Both the position numbers and the translations under genes were made by a program. From positions 1 through 34,642 of the forward strand of contig JAEUQX010000447.1 in the NCBI GenBank assembly GCA_016788625.1: DNA of 34,642 nucleotides, written 5' to 3'. Below are positions 1 through 8,510 of the stretch, one piece after another. Position 1 is the first letter of the stretch. Each line of letters starts with the position of its first letter. The notes below the pieces were generated by a model that was not told the origin of the DNA, did not search any database, and worked only from the letters and a program-made list of their open reading frames with translations. The stretch comes from Anaerolineae bacterium (GTDB taxonomy: Bacteria > Chloroflexota > Anaerolineae > Aggregatilineales > Phototrophicaceae).

Positions 1-813
1 TTGGGCAGCGCGCTGGCCGCCGAAGCGCTGAATAAGCCGCGCGAAATGCTGATCTGGCGCGCGCCGGAATGGAGCCGCTGGACGTTGGCGATCATCATGG
101 TGGGGCTGCTCAGCATGTTCGCGGTTCACGCCCAATCGTTGGGGCGGTCGCTGCTGTTCGTCTCTGATAGCCCGTTTAACTTCGCTTCGGTCAATTCGAT
201 CAGCGTTATCTGGGTGGTCATCATCATCCTGTTCATCGCCATTGGTTACTTCCTGGCGGCGGGTATCTGGGGCGCAGGCATGACGACGCGCGGCGCGTTG
301 ATCGGCCTGATGGCTTTCGCGTTGGTGACTAGCCTGGGTGGTGGTTGGCGTGCTGCCGTAGAGGATGCTGACAACCCGGTTGAACTGTGGAATCGGCAGG
401 CGACCAGCGCTGACACACGCCAACTTCGTGCGACGCTGCTCGAACTGGCTGACCGTGAAACCAGCGGCTTCCCCAAGATTACGGTGACAGCCCTTGCGCC
501 GGACGATGGGGTGGTGGCCTGGCTACTGCGTGATTTCCCGAATGCTCGTTTTGTTCCAGATGTCGCCTCTGCACGGACTCAGGAGATTGTCCTGCTGCCT
601 GCTGCCCTGGAAAACCCTGATCTGGGCGGGAGTTACGTGGGTCAGCGTTTTGTCATTACGAGTACCTGGAACACCCGCGATGTGCGCTTCCTTGATTTCC
701 TGGGATGGTGGTTGCAGCGTCGGACGCGTACAGGCGGCGTTCCCTCGGAAACGATGGTATTATGGCTGCGCCAGGATGTATATAATGGCGTATCTTTCGA
801 GCCAGGACAGTGA
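1..813 (+). CDS. C-terminal part of a membrane protein, probably related to the TIGR03663-type glycosyltransferase downstream (5' partial)
   Basis: The reading frame is open from the first base, so the gene probably begins outside the window; the TTG at base 1 is not a convincing start. The 270 visible residues contain three hydrophobic segments (about 25-45, 65-90 and 95-112), followed by a soluble domain to the C-terminus. That domain has WLLRDFPNARFV near residue 172, a stretch of beta-like strands (EIVLLPAAL), then FLGWWLQRR and a closing WLRQDVYNG. The same order (aromatic-RDF, hydrophobic strand, WW-x-R, arginine-aspartate-aromatic end) occurs at residues 810-935 of the large membrane protein at 2048-5989. 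I therefore infer a paralogous GT39-like membrane enzyme with an extracytoplasmic tail. No catalytic residues are visible because the N-terminal part is missing. A short 58-base gap separates it from the ECF sigma gene. Confidence 0.7.
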   Translation: MGSALAAEALNKPREMLIWRAPEWSRWTLAIIMVGLLSMFAVHAQSLGRSLLFVSDSPFNFASVNSISVIWVVIIILFIAIGYFLAAGIWGAGMTTRGALIGLMAFALVTSLGGGWRAAVEDADNPVELWNRQATSADTRQLRATLLELADRETSGFPKITVTALAPDDGVVAWLLRDFPNARFVPDVASARTQEIVLLPAALENPDLGGSYVGQRFVITSTWNTRDVRFLDFLGWWLQRRTRTGGVPSETMVLWLRQDVYNGVSFEPGQ

Positions 814-871
814 GGAATCATCGCGGCGCTTGTGTATAGTAAATATGCATAAGTGCCAGGATGGATAAGGC

Positions 872-1468
872 ATGGATCCGCAATCCGAAACGCTTGAAGC
901 GATCATCAACCGGTGTTTGCAGTCCGACCAGACGGCGTATGCTGCGTTGTATGAGTCATGCGCGCCCAGCATCTACCGTCTGTGCTATGGCCTGCTCATG
1001 AATCGACAGGATGCCGAAGATGTGATGCAGGAAGCGTTCGTCTATGCCTTCAAGAATCTGCACCGCTACGACTCGACGCGTTCCGCCTTCAAGACCTGGT
1101 TGTACACCATCGCGCTCAGTCGCTGCCGGAATCTGTACCGCCGTAAGCGCTTACCCTGGATGGATTTCGCGAGTCTGCTCTCGCCAGATCTGCCCGCCCC
1201 GCGCTCCGAAACACCGGAGTCGCGCCTGATGGAAACGAGCGCGAAGGCCGCCGTCGAGGCTGCGCTGGCCGAGCTGACGCCGCGCCTGCGCGAAGCAATT
1301 GTGCTGCGTTATGGGCATGGCCTGACTTATCGTGAAATCGCCGAAGTGATGGGCTGTCCGCAGAAGACCGCAGAAAGCCGCGTGCGGTTGGCGCATGAAC
1401 GGCTGCGCGGCGTGTTGCAGCCTGTCGGCCCTGGACTGTTAGAAGAACTCATTGGAATTGAAGCATGA
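872..1468 (+). CDS. RNA polymerase sigma factor, ECF (sigma-70) family
   Basis: A 198-residue ECF sigma factor, a regulatory subunit that directs RNA polymerase to a small promoter set, usually in response to envelope stress. Sigma region 2 spans roughly residues 25-90: YRLCYGLLMNRQDAEDVMQE, then FKTWLYTIALSRCRNLYRR. Region 4 spans about 128-178 and carries the helix-turn-helix LTYREIAEVMGCPQKTAESR. The length is typical of ECF factors with no extra C-terminal domain. The ATG at 872 follows a purine-rich ATAAGG. The stop codon overlaps the start of the anti-sigma gene (ATGA), so the two are translationally coupled. The targets are unknown; adjacency suggests control of the flanking membrane glycosyltransferase genes, but that is inference. 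The ECF subgroup was not assigned. Confidence 0.95.
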   Translation: MDPQSETLEAIINRCLQSDQTAYAALYESCAPSIYRLCYGLLMNRQDAEDVMQEAFVYAFKNLHRYDSTRSAFKTWLYTIALSRCRNLYRRKRLPWMDFASLLSPDLPAPRSETPESRLMETSAKAAVEAALAELTPRLREAIVLRYGHGLTYREIAEVMGCPQKTAESRVRLAHERLRGVLQPVGPGLLEELIGIEA

Positions 1469-1974
1469 TGCACTGTTGGAAGGTTCGTTCGCGCCTGGTC
1501 GCGTATATTCACGGGGAACTTCAGCCGCACGAACGACATCTGGTCGCGCGGCATCTCGAAGACTGCGAAACCTGCTATGCCGCATACTTGCAGCAGCTTG
1601 AACTGACGCGCGAACTGGAACAGGTCGTGCCGTTTGTTGGAGCGGATTACCGCCCCGATTTCAAGCGCGTCTGGGCAGCGATGCAGTCTGAAACGGTTCA
1701 CTCGCGCTCGGCGCCCCGGCTGCAATCGCTGCATTACGGGCTGGCTGCGCTGATCGTAGCCGCGCTGTTTTTCATCCCGCTGACGTTTGGTGGAAACGAA
1801 ATCACCTTCGCGTCGCCGCCCACGCAGCCCGCGCCGCTGACGGTGCGCGCGACACCCGGCGGCACGCAGCCCATCGAAGGCACAGCCGTCGCCATGCATA
1901 TAGTGGCTGACGTGACGCCCGAACCCCGGCGCAATCTGTATGTGCCGCTGACTGAAGCGAATACGACCCCTTGA
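1465..1974 (+). CDS. Zinc-finger anti-sigma factor, single-pass membrane protein
   Basis: A 169-residue partner of the preceding ECF factor. The N-terminal zf-HC2-like anti-sigma domain has the ligand pattern H-x3-C-x2-C within VARHLEDCETCYAAYLQQL (residues about 28-46), with an additional upstream Cys at position 4. A single transmembrane helix (LAALIVAALFFIPLTFGG) lies near residues 92-110. The remaining ~60 residues are Pro/Thr-rich with no recognisable fold and would sit outside the membrane. The standard model is that the cytoplasmic zinc domain sequesters the sigma factor and releases it on a signal sensed outside or by redox change of the zinc site. The ATG lies within the sigma stop (ATGA overlap). 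The extracytoplasmic tail is short, so any sensing partner is not obvious. Confidence 0.88.
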   Translation: MMHCWKVRSRLVAYIHGELQPHERHLVARHLEDCETCYAAYLQQLELTRELEQVVPFVGADYRPDFKRVWAAMQSETVHSRSAPRLQSLHYGLAALIVAALFFIPLTFGGNEITFASPPTQPAPLTVRATPGGTQPIEGTAVAMHIVADVTPEPRRNLYVPLTEANTTP

Positions 1975-2047
1975 GGGCAAAACGATACCCTGCGACTCCC
2001 TGCGTTCGGCTCGAAGGCGGGGGTGACTGTTTTATGGTTGAGGCTTT

Positions 2048-5000
2048 ATGACAACGATCAGTTCGAATGTTGAAAACGACGCACCCAACCCATTGGAGCG
2101 CTGGCTGACCAGCCGTTTTCGCCTGAACTGGGAAACCTGGGTTTACCTGGTTATCCTGGTGCTGGCGATCTTCACGCGCTTCTACATCCTCGGCGACCGC
2201 ACGATGAGCCACGACGAGAGCTTACACACCAAGTTCTCGTGGGATCTGTATGCCAACGGCATCTTCGCGCATACGCCGCTGATGCATGGCCCGATCCTGT
2301 TTCACGTCACCGCGCTGAGCTATTTCCTGTTCGGTGATAATGATTTCACTGCCCGCATATACCCGGCGGTGCTGGGTGTGTTGATGGTCATGTTCCCACT
2401 GCTGTTCCGCCGCTGGTTGGGGCAGTGGGGTGCGATCCTCGCTTCGGTGATGTTCCTGATTTCACCGCTGATCCTCTACTACAACCGTTACATCCGCGAG
2501 GACACGCCGTCGATCTTCTATACGCTCGTGATGGTCTACTGTACTTTCATGTACCTGAACGGGCCGCGCTGGGCGCTGCGAAAGGCGCGCTGGTTGTATA
2601 TCTTCTCGGCGGCGCTGCTGGCGAGTCTGGCGACCAAAGAAGTCGCCTTTATGTATATCGCCATCTTCGGCAGCTTCCTCACGCTGTACTGGCTGGCGCG
2701 TATGGCGCAGCAGTTCCTGCGGATGCCCGGACGGACGTTGATGTATTTCATCTCGATGGCTGGGTTGATCGCGGGCGTCGCCGCGTTGGGCATGTATATC
2801 GTGCTGTCCATCGCACCGTTAGATACAGCTTTGCAGCTCGGCCAGGGGTCCCCGGAATTCGGCGCGTTGGTGCGCTGGACAGTGATGGTCGTCATCGCCG
2901 TCGTGCTGGTGGTCGTTGGCACGCTGCTGTGGGCGTTTCGGGGGAGTGCTGCGCGTGTGCCCTGGCTGGACGTGCTGCTGCTGCTGGCGCTCGTACTGGT
3001 TTTTGCGACCGTTTTTGTTATTGTCGAAGAGCGTTCGCACGTCCTCAACACCAATGCGGGCGAAACCTCTGCGCCCGCCGTACCGGGGCAGGAGGGCGCG
3101 ACCGACGCGGGTACCTTCTATATCACCTGGCCGTTTTACGCCTTCTGGGCTGGCTGTATCGCGCTGATCGCTTTGATCGCTTTCCTCAAGCGTTCCGGTT
3201 GGTGGCAGCAGCTCTACCGCTTCCCGGAATTCGACATTCTGCTGCTGATGGGCACGCTGACTCTGCCCTGGCTAACGCCGTTTATCATGAAGTCGATGAA
3301 CGCCAGCCCGATGTCCATGCCGCAAATCGCGCAGGCGGTGCAGGCGGCGCTTCCATTCCTGCAATTCGACACCAGTGTGTTCGGTATACAGGTGTTCCTC
3401 TCGTTCCTGCCCGTACTCCCGGCATTTCTCGTCGGTATCGCCGCGGGACTCGCCTGGAATTGGAAGCGATGGGCAATCGCAACAGCGGTGTTCTACGTCT
3501 TGTTTGTCTTTTTCTTCACCACTGTCTTTACCAACATCAACGGTCTTGGTACGGGTCTGATCGGCAGTCTGGGTTATTGGCTGGAACAGCAGGCGGTGCG
3601 GCGTGGTAACCAGCCGCAGTATTACTATCTGGTGCTGATCCTGCCGTTTTACGAATTCCTGCCTGTGATCGGCAGCTTCTTTGCGATGCTCACGGGCATG
3701 GGAATCTTCTGGCGTTTCCGCCGTTCGCGCCTGGAAACGCGCCTGCTGAGCCGCATTGAGGCAGAAGCCGAAGCAGGTGTCCTGGCCGAAGGCGAAGTGC
3801 TGGTGCAGGATGATGGCTTTGACGAGAAGCCTAAAGGTCTGCCCCCGGCCTTTTCTGCCGTTGAGCGCTTAAAACAGTTACCGATCATCCTGTTCATCTC
3901 GTGGTGGGCGGTCTTCAATATGATCGCCTACACTCTGGCGGGCGAGAAGATGCCCTGGCTCGGCACGCACATGACCACGCCGATGATTTTCCTGGCGGCC
4001 TGGTACTTTGCGCGTTTCTTCACCCGGCTGGACGTGCGCGCCTTCTGGAAAGAGAACTGGCTGTATCTCCTGCTTCTGCCGCTGCTGATCGTGGCTGGGG
4101 CACAGTTGGTCGCGCCGTTCCTCTTCGGCGGCACGGGCGGCCTGGAACAGCAGCAGCTTTCGCGCACCTTCCAGTGGCTCGCGGGGATGGTGATTGCGGG
4201 CGGCGTGCTGTACTTCATCTGGCGGCGTGTTGAACGCGGTGGGTGGCTGCAACTGCGCTTGCTGATCGGCATCACGACGTTCATCCTGCTCTCTTTCCTG
4301 ACGTTCCGTTCAGCCTGGATGGCTTCGTTCATTAACTACGATTTGGCGACCGAGTTCCTGGTTTACGCGCATGGTGGCCCGGCCAACAAGCAGGTCACGG
4401 AGCAGCTTGAGGAACTCAGCGAACGCATCACAGGTGGGATGGAGTTGCAGTTCGCCTACGACTTCAAGATCTCCTGGCCGGGTGCATGGTACTTCCGCGA
4501 TTTCAGCGGCGCAGCCTACTTAGGCGAGAATCCCAGTCCGCGCCAGCTTGATGATGCGCTCGTGGTGATCGTTGGTGATGAGAACCGTGCGTCCGTCGAG
4601 GCCATGCTGGAAGATCGCTACTTCAAGTTCGACTACCCGCGAATGTGGTGGCCGATGCAGGATTACTTCAACCTTACGCCGCAGCGCATCGACAGCACCT
4701 TTGATTTTTCGCCGGAGAACGTCCAGGCTGCGCAGATTCGCCAGGGTATGTGGGACATCTGGTGGTCGCGTGATTACACCACCTATGGCGAGGCGCTCGG
4801 ACGCGACTTTTCGCTGGTGCGCTGGCCCGTCTCCGACCGGATGCACGTCTTCATTCGCAAGGACATCGCTGCACAGGTCTGGGACTTGGGCATCGGTGAT
4901 GGTTCAGCGATCAGCCCCTTGACTGTCAATGAGGTGAATCTTTGCAACGAGAACTGGCAGCAGCTTCAGGCGCAGCAGTTGCTCACCATCAATGACGGTC

Positions 5001-5989
5001 TGCTGCCGCCGCTGAACCGCCCGCGCGATATGGCGTTCAGCCCGATCACGGGTCAGCTGTATGTGGCGGAGGAGTTCAACCACCGCATCTCAGTCTTCAA
5101 CGCTGATGGCAGTTTCGCCTTCGCCTTTGGTGAGCAGGGTACTTCCTCCGGCCAGTTTGAACGCCCGAACAGTGTTGCAGTTGGGCCAAGTGGCGATGTG
5201 TATGTCGCGGATACCTGGAACTACCGCGTGCAGGTCTTCACGCCGCAGGGCGAGTTCCTGCGCCAGTGGGGACAACCGGGTGAGTTCGGTCTGGGCGCGC
5301 AGCAGCAGCCTGTCGATGCCTTCTGGGGGCCGCGTGCGATTGCGGTCGATTCTGCCGAGCAGGTCTATGTGGCGGACACCGGCAACAAGCGCGTTCGTGT
5401 CTACAACGCCGCTGGTGAGTTCTTGCGCGACATCGGTATGGGCGGCAGCGGCATGGGGCAGTTGGATGAACCTGCTGGTCTGGCGATTGGGGCTGATGGA
5501 CGCCTGTACGTGGCAGATACCTGGAACCGGCGCGTGTCGGTCTTCACGCTGGATGGCAACCCGGCGATGAACTTCGTCGCTGCCGATGGGCAGACTGTCA
5601 ACAGCTTCCGGGTGCGCGGTTGGTTCGATGACCTGGGTAACCGCCCATATCTGGCAGTGGACTCGGTACGCAGCCTGGTATATGTCACCGACCCGGATGC
5701 AGGGCGTGTCCTGGTCTACGATACAACGGGCAACTGTGTCGGTTCGTTCGGCCAGCTATCTCGCGAGTTCCCCGATCTCACGCAGTTCTCCAGCGTGGGC
5801 GGCATCCGCGTTGATGCGGCGGGCAACGTCTATGTCTCCGATGCTGGCTCTGGTCGAATCCTACGTTTCGCGCCTTTTGTCCCCCTGACTGTGCAGCAGC
5901 CTGTGCTGCCGGTCATCGAGGCGACAGTGGAGGTGACACAGGAACTGCTGCTGCCAGAAGCTACGCCGGAGGCCACTGCTGCCGGATAA
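2048..5989 (+). CDS. TIGR03663/Agl23-type membrane glycosyltransferase-like protein fused to a C-terminal NHL beta-propeller
   Basis: A 1313-residue polytopic protein. The N-terminal half resembles GT-C/PMT-type (GT39-like) glycosyltransferases that use lipid-linked sugars. After the first membrane helix comes SHDESLHTKFSWDLYANG with an acidic D-E pair, then HGPILFHVTALSYFLFG and YNRYIREDTPSIFY, features I associate with the TIGR03663 (flippase-associated Agl23) family. A dozen or more hydrophobic segments extend to about residue 770. A soluble region (about 770-985) contains WYFRDFSGAAYLG and IWWSRDYTTYG. Residues about 990-1280 hold six NHL repeats (YVAEEFNHRISVF, YVADTWNYRVQVF, YVADTGNKRVRVY, YVADTWNRRVSVF, YVTDPDAGRVLVY, YVSDAGSGRILRF), enough for one closed propeller. 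The tail is Glu/Thr/Pro-rich. The start is supported by GAGG upstream. The substrate is unknown; a role in surface glycosylation is inferred. A double hairpin follows the stop. Confidence 0.85.
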   Translation: MTTISSNVENDAPNPLERWLTSRFRLNWETWVYLVILVLAIFTRFYILGDRTMSHDESLHTKFSWDLYANGIFAHTPLMHGPILFHVTALSYFLFGDNDFTARIYPAVLGVLMVMFPLLFRRWLGQWGAILASVMFLISPLILYYNRYIREDTPSIFYTLVMVYCTFMYLNGPRWALRKARWLYIFSAALLASLATKEVAFMYIAIFGSFLTLYWLARMAQQFLRMPGRTLMYFISMAGLIAGVAALGMYIVLSIAPLDTALQLGQGSPEFGALVRWTVMVVIAVVLVVVGTLLWAFRGSAARVPWLDVLLLLALVLVFATVFVIVEERSHVLNTNAGETSAPAVPGQEGATDAGTFYITWPFYAFWAGCIALIALIAFLKRSGWWQQLYRFPEFDILLLMGTLTLPWLTPFIMKSMNASPMSMPQIAQAVQAALPFLQFDTSVFGIQVFLSFLPVLPAFLVGIAAGLAWNWKRWAIATAVFYVLFVFFFTTVFTNINGLGTGLIGSLGYWLEQQAVRRGNQPQYYYLVLILPFYEFLPVIGSFFAMLTGMGIFWRFRRSRLETRLLSRIEAEAEAGVLAEGEVLVQDDGFDEKPKGLPPAFSAVERLKQLPIILFISWWAVFNMIAYTLAGEKMPWLGTHMTTPMIFLAAWYFARFFTRLDVRAFWKENWLYLLLLPLLIVAGAQLVAPFLFGGTGGLEQQQLSRTFQWLAGMVIAGGVLYFIWRRVERGGWLQLRLLIGITTFILLSFLTFRSAWMASFINYDLATEFLVYAHGGPANKQVTEQLEELSERITGGMELQFAYDFKISWPGAWYFRDFSGAAYLGENPSPRQLDDALVVIVGDENRASVEAMLEDRYFKFDYPRMWWPMQDYFNLTPQRIDSTFDFSPENVQAAQIRQGMWDIWWSRDYTTYGEALGRDFSLVRWPVSDRMHVFIRKDIAAQVWDLGIGDGSAISPLTVNEVNLCNENWQQLQAQQLLTINDGLLPPLNRPRDMAFSPITGQLYVAEEFNHRISVFNADGSFAFAFGEQGTSSGQFERPNSVAVGPSGDVYVADTWNYRVQVFTPQGEFLRQWGQPGEFGLGAQQQPVDAFWGPRAIAVDSAEQVYVADTGNKRVRVYNAAGEFLRDIGMGGSGMGQLDEPAGLAIGADGRLYVADTWNRRVSVFTLDGNPAMNFVAADGQTVNSFRVRGWFDDLGNRPYLAVDSVRSLVYVTDPDAGRVLVYDTTGNCVGSFGQLSREFPDLTQFSSVGGIRVDAAGNVYVSDAGSGRILRFAPFVPLTVQQPVLPVIEATVEVTQELLLPEATPEATAAG

Positions 5990-5993
5990 CGCG

Positions 5994-6028
5994 ACATGCC
6001 CGGTCTTGTCAGTGAAGATCGGGCATGT
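5994..6028 (+). terminator. Hairpin after the NHL-fusion gene
   Basis: ACATGCCCG (5994-6002) pairs perfectly with CGGGCATGT (6020-6028). An additional inner TCTT/AAGA pairing shortens the loop to seven bases. It begins four bases past the stop codon. The downstream run is only moderately T-rich (TAAAAT), so this may be an mRNA-end stabiliser or the first part of a tandem terminator. Confidence 0.6.
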
Positions 6029-6058
6029 TAAAATCTCTCGTATTGATTTTGTGCAGAG

Positions 6059-6083
6059 AAAAGTGGGTCAACCCCACTTTTTT
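6059..6083 (+). terminator. Rho-independent terminator between the NHL-fusion gene and nusA
   Basis: AAAAGTGGG (6059-6067) and CCCACTTTT (6073-6081) form a 9-bp stem with a five-base loop, followed directly by more T residues to 6083. The A-tract before and T-tract after make it a classical intrinsic terminator that could work on both strands. It separates the membrane-protein block from the nusA operon. Confidence 0.8.
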
Positions 6084-6107
6084 CGTATGTTCTGTGCTTG
6101 CCGTATA

Positions 6108-6136
6108 TCTACACGACCGACAATTTGCGGTATGAT
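6108..6136 (+). promoter_or_regulatory. Candidate sigma-70 promoter of the nusA operon
   Basis: TATGAT (6131-6136) matches the -10 consensus at five of six positions, and TCTACA (6108-6113) matches the -35 at four of six, with a 17-bp spacer. It lies just after the terminator and about 50 bases upstream of the nusA start. This is inferred from consensus matching only. Confidence 0.45.
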
Positions 6137-6186
6137 TAAGCAAGCACTGTGAGAATCCCTGCGAGGGGGAGCAGAAGCTACAGCAT

Positions 6187-8094
6187 ATGAAAAGTGAGTT
6201 TGAGGTCGCCTTTAACGAAATCACCGAACTGCGGTCGCTGCCGCGCGATGTGGTGCTGGAAGCACTGCAGACGGCGCTGATTTCCGCTTATCGGCGTGAC
6301 GCGGGCGTGGGCACGGCGCAGCGGGTTGAGGTCAAGATAGATCCCAATACCGGGCGGGCGCGCATCTTTGTCGAAAAAGAAGTCGTTGACAGTGTGATGA
6401 ACCAGAATACGGAAGTCACGCTGGAGAAAGCGCGTTATTACGAGCCGGAGGCCAACTTTGGCGATATGGTGATGGTGCAGCTTGAGGGCACCACCAAGAA
6501 GTTTGGGCGCATCGCCGCTCAGACCGCCAAACAGGTCATCCTCCAGAAAATCCGCGAGGCCGAACGCAACTCTCTTTACGATGAGTATGCCGAGCGTGAA
6601 GGCGATCTGGTCACCGGGACTGTGCAGAGCGTCAACTCCACCATGATCACCGTCAGCCTGGGGCGCGCCGAGGCGGTCATGCCGCGCAACCAGCAGATCC
6701 CCGGCGAGCGCTATAAGCCGCACGATAAGGTTCGAGCTTTTCTCGTCGAGGTCAAGCGCAGCAATCGCGGTCCACAGATCGTGGTCAGCCGCGCGCATCG
6801 CAACATGCTGCGCCGCCTGCTGGAATACGAAGTTCCTGAAATCTTCAACGGCCAGGTCGAGATCAAGAACATTGCCCGCGAGGCTGGCTACCGTTCGAAG
6901 GTTGCTGTCGCCGCGCTGCAAGAGGGCATTGATCCGGTCGGCGCGTGTGTTGGTATGCGCGGTATCCGTATCCAGAACATCGTCAAGGAACTCCACGACG
7001 AGAAGATTGATGTTATCGAGTGGAATCCCAACCAGGAGCAGTTCATCGCTAAAGCGCTTAGTCCAGCGCGTGTGAGTGGTGTCTACCTGGAAGACGATCC
7101 CGACTCGGGTCGTACTGCTGTCGTGATTGTGCCGGATGACCAGTTGTCTCTGGCGATTGGTCGCGAGGGGCAGAACGCTCGTCTCGCCGCCAAACTGACT
7201 GGCTGGCGCATTGATATCAAGAGCGTCACCGAGGCCGTGCAGGATGCGCTCAACAATCTGACACAACCTTCACTTTCTGATCTGCCCATCAAGCAACCCG
7301 ATTTGATCTCCGAAGTCGTTCGTATTGTGGAGAAGAAGGCGGGCGGCAAGACCGTGCAGCCGGAAGAATTCACAACGCTGGCACGCTTCGCTGATATTGT
7401 CGAACGCCGTATGCTGGCGACACGCGACAGCGCTCGTCAGGAGCGTGTGGCCGAGATTCAGGCCGTCAAATCCACGCTGCCGCAGCAGGCCTTCAAGATG
7501 TCGGTCACGACTCTCGACCTGCCCGACGAGATCATCGAAGCGCTGCAACCGCTGGAAAATGTCGGCGAGATTATGTGGCGCTTCCTGCTCGATGAGGATC
7601 GTCTTCGTTCGATGCTCAAGGGTCTTCCCGAAGATTCGCTCGAACGGCTGCAAACGGCGCTGGACAAGGTGGTTATCCCCACTGAAGCTGAAATGGCTGC
7701 TGCAGAGGAATTGCAGGCCGTCGAGCCAGAAGTAGTCGCGGAAGCGCCTGCTGCTGTCGTTCCCGCCGTTGAGATTGAGGAAGAAGAGGCCATCCCCGCC
7801 GCATTCGGTGATGAAGCCGAAGTCGAGGTTGCCCCAATCGAGCGCAAAGTGGTGCGTCAGCCTGCTTTTGTGCAGCAACCTGTCGAGGTGGTTGAATCCG
7901 AAGACGATGATGAGGAGGATGAGGACGACGACGCTGAACTGGTTGCGGGCGGCAAACCAGCCAAGAAAGAAAAGAAGAAGAAAAAGAAGGAGCGTCAGCA
8001 GCGCCGCCAACTGATTTTCGACGAGGAAATCGGCCAGGTTATTGCCAAGCGCCGCCGTAAGGGTGGACGTGGTAGTGAGTGGGATGACGAATAG
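6187..8094 (+). CDS. nusA: Transcription termination/antitermination factor NusA with extended C-terminus
   Basis: NusA binds RNA polymerase and nascent RNA and modulates pausing, termination and antitermination. The 635 residues show the NusA N-terminal domain (1-130), an S1 domain starting at [20 protein letters not shown] (about 138-205), and KH1 and KH2 (about 205-350) with the signatures [18 protein letters not shown] and [20 protein letters not shown]. Beyond these lies a ~285-residue extension. At residues about 439-492 it has a helical segment ([20 protein letters not shown], then [20 protein letters not shown]) whose pattern resembles the helix-hairpin-helix of NusA AR repeats or the RNA polymerase alpha CTD. 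An acidic linker, a 10-residue Asp/Glu cluster, a lysine block and a basic end follow. It is the first gene of the operon; rimP, often upstream, is absent. The purine-rich GAGGGGGAG at 6163-6171 is rather far from the ATG. Confidence 0.96.
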   Translation: MKSEFEVAFNEITELRSLPRDVVLEALQTALISAYRRDAGVGTAQRVEVKIDPNTGRARIFVEKEVVDSVMNQNTEVTLEKARYYEPEANFGDMVMVQLEGTTKKFGRIAAQTAKQVILQKIREAERNSLYDEYAEREGDLVTGTVQSVNSTMITVSLGRAEAVMPRNQQIPGERYKPHDKVRAFLVEVKRSNRGPQIVVSRAHRNMLRRLLEYEVPEIFNGQVEIKNIAREAGYRSKVAVAALQEGIDPVGACVGMRGIRIQNIVKELHDEKIDVIEWNPNQEQFIAKALSPARVSGVYLEDDPDSGRTAVVIVPDDQLSLAIGREGQNARLAAKLTGWRIDIKSVTEAVQDALNNLTQPSLSDLPIKQPDLISEVVRIVEKKAGGKTVQPEEFTTLARFADIVERRMLATRDSARQERVAEIQAVKSTLPQQAFKMSVTTLDLPDEIIEALQPLENVGEIMWRFLLDEDRLRSMLKGLPEDSLERLQTALDKVVIPTEAEMAAAEELQAVEPEVVAEAPAAVVPAVEIEEEEAIPAAFGDEAEVEVAPIERKVVRQPAFVQQPVEVVESEDDDEEDEDDDAELVAGGKPAKKEKKKKKKERQQRRQLIFDEEIGQVIAKRRRKGGRGSEWDDE

Positions 8095-8383
8095 CACGGC
8101 TATGACGGCCAATCAGCAGCCTCGCGCCAGGCATGTGCCGATGCGAACGTGTGTGGTCTGTCGGGATAAAACCGGCAAACGCATACTCACTCGCATGGTG
8201 CGGACGGAGAACGGACTGATGATCGACCCGACGGGCAAGATGAATGGACGTGGCGCGTATTTGTGTGAGCGCCTGGCTTGCTGGGAGCGCGCCATTAGCA
8301 GTGATGTGCTGGGCAAAGCGCTGCGCATGTCTCTGAACGCGGAAGACCGTGAACGCCTGCAACAGGCAAAGCCCAAAGCATGA
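8084..8383 (+). CDS. ylxR: YlxR/RnpM family RNA-binding protein
   Basis: A 99-residue small basic protein of the YlxR family (DUF448), found next to nusA and infB in many bacteria. In Bacillus it has been linked to RNase P modulation and gene regulation. The hallmark motifs are RTCVVCRDKTGKRILTRMV (residues about 21-39) and GRGAYLCERLACWERAI (about 55-71), with the conserved CxxC and GRGAY patch. I chose the ATG at 8084, which overlaps the nusA stop by 11 bases after a GTGAGTGGG. An ATG at 8102 is also possible, and an upstream ATG at 8042 would add 14 unconserved residues inside nusA. Confidence 0.9.
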   Translation: MTNSTAMTANQQPRARHVPMRTCVVCRDKTGKRILTRMVRTENGLMIDPTGKMNGRGAYLCERLACWERAISSDVLGKALRMSLNAEDRERLQQAKPKA

Positions 8384-8510
8384 TGGGCAGCAATTATGAA
8401 CACGACGCTGTGTTCGATACGCATTCGATAAACCATGCGGTAGGTCAAACGGGGAAACCGTAACGCTTGTTTCCTGGCCTGCCGCTCCATACAGCATGGA
8501 GGCAAAGGGT

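Noticed and set aside
835-840. TATAGT as a promoter for the ECF sigma gene
   Set aside because: A five-of-six -10 match, but no -35-like element at the right distance and ECF genes are often autoregulated by a different promoter type.
1975-2047. Possible hairpin or promoter before the large membrane gene
   Set aside because: Only a short direct repeat (CCCTGCG) and no good -35/-10 pair; not enough to annotate.
2425-3609. 394-aa open frame inside the large membrane protein gene
   Set aside because: Out-of-frame shadow in GC-rich sequence; the composition is Arg/Gly/Ala-rich without motifs, while the overlapping frame has clear TM and NHL features.
6178-7266. 362-aa minus-strand open frame opposite nusA
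   Set aside because: Antisense shadow of a strongly conserved NusA frame; no recognisable domain and no Shine-Dalgarno sequence.
8384-8510. Possible small gene or leader in the ylxR-infB gap
   Set aside because: No open frame with a ribosome-binding site and only a 4-bp ACGG/CCGT hairpin; treated as ordinary spacer.
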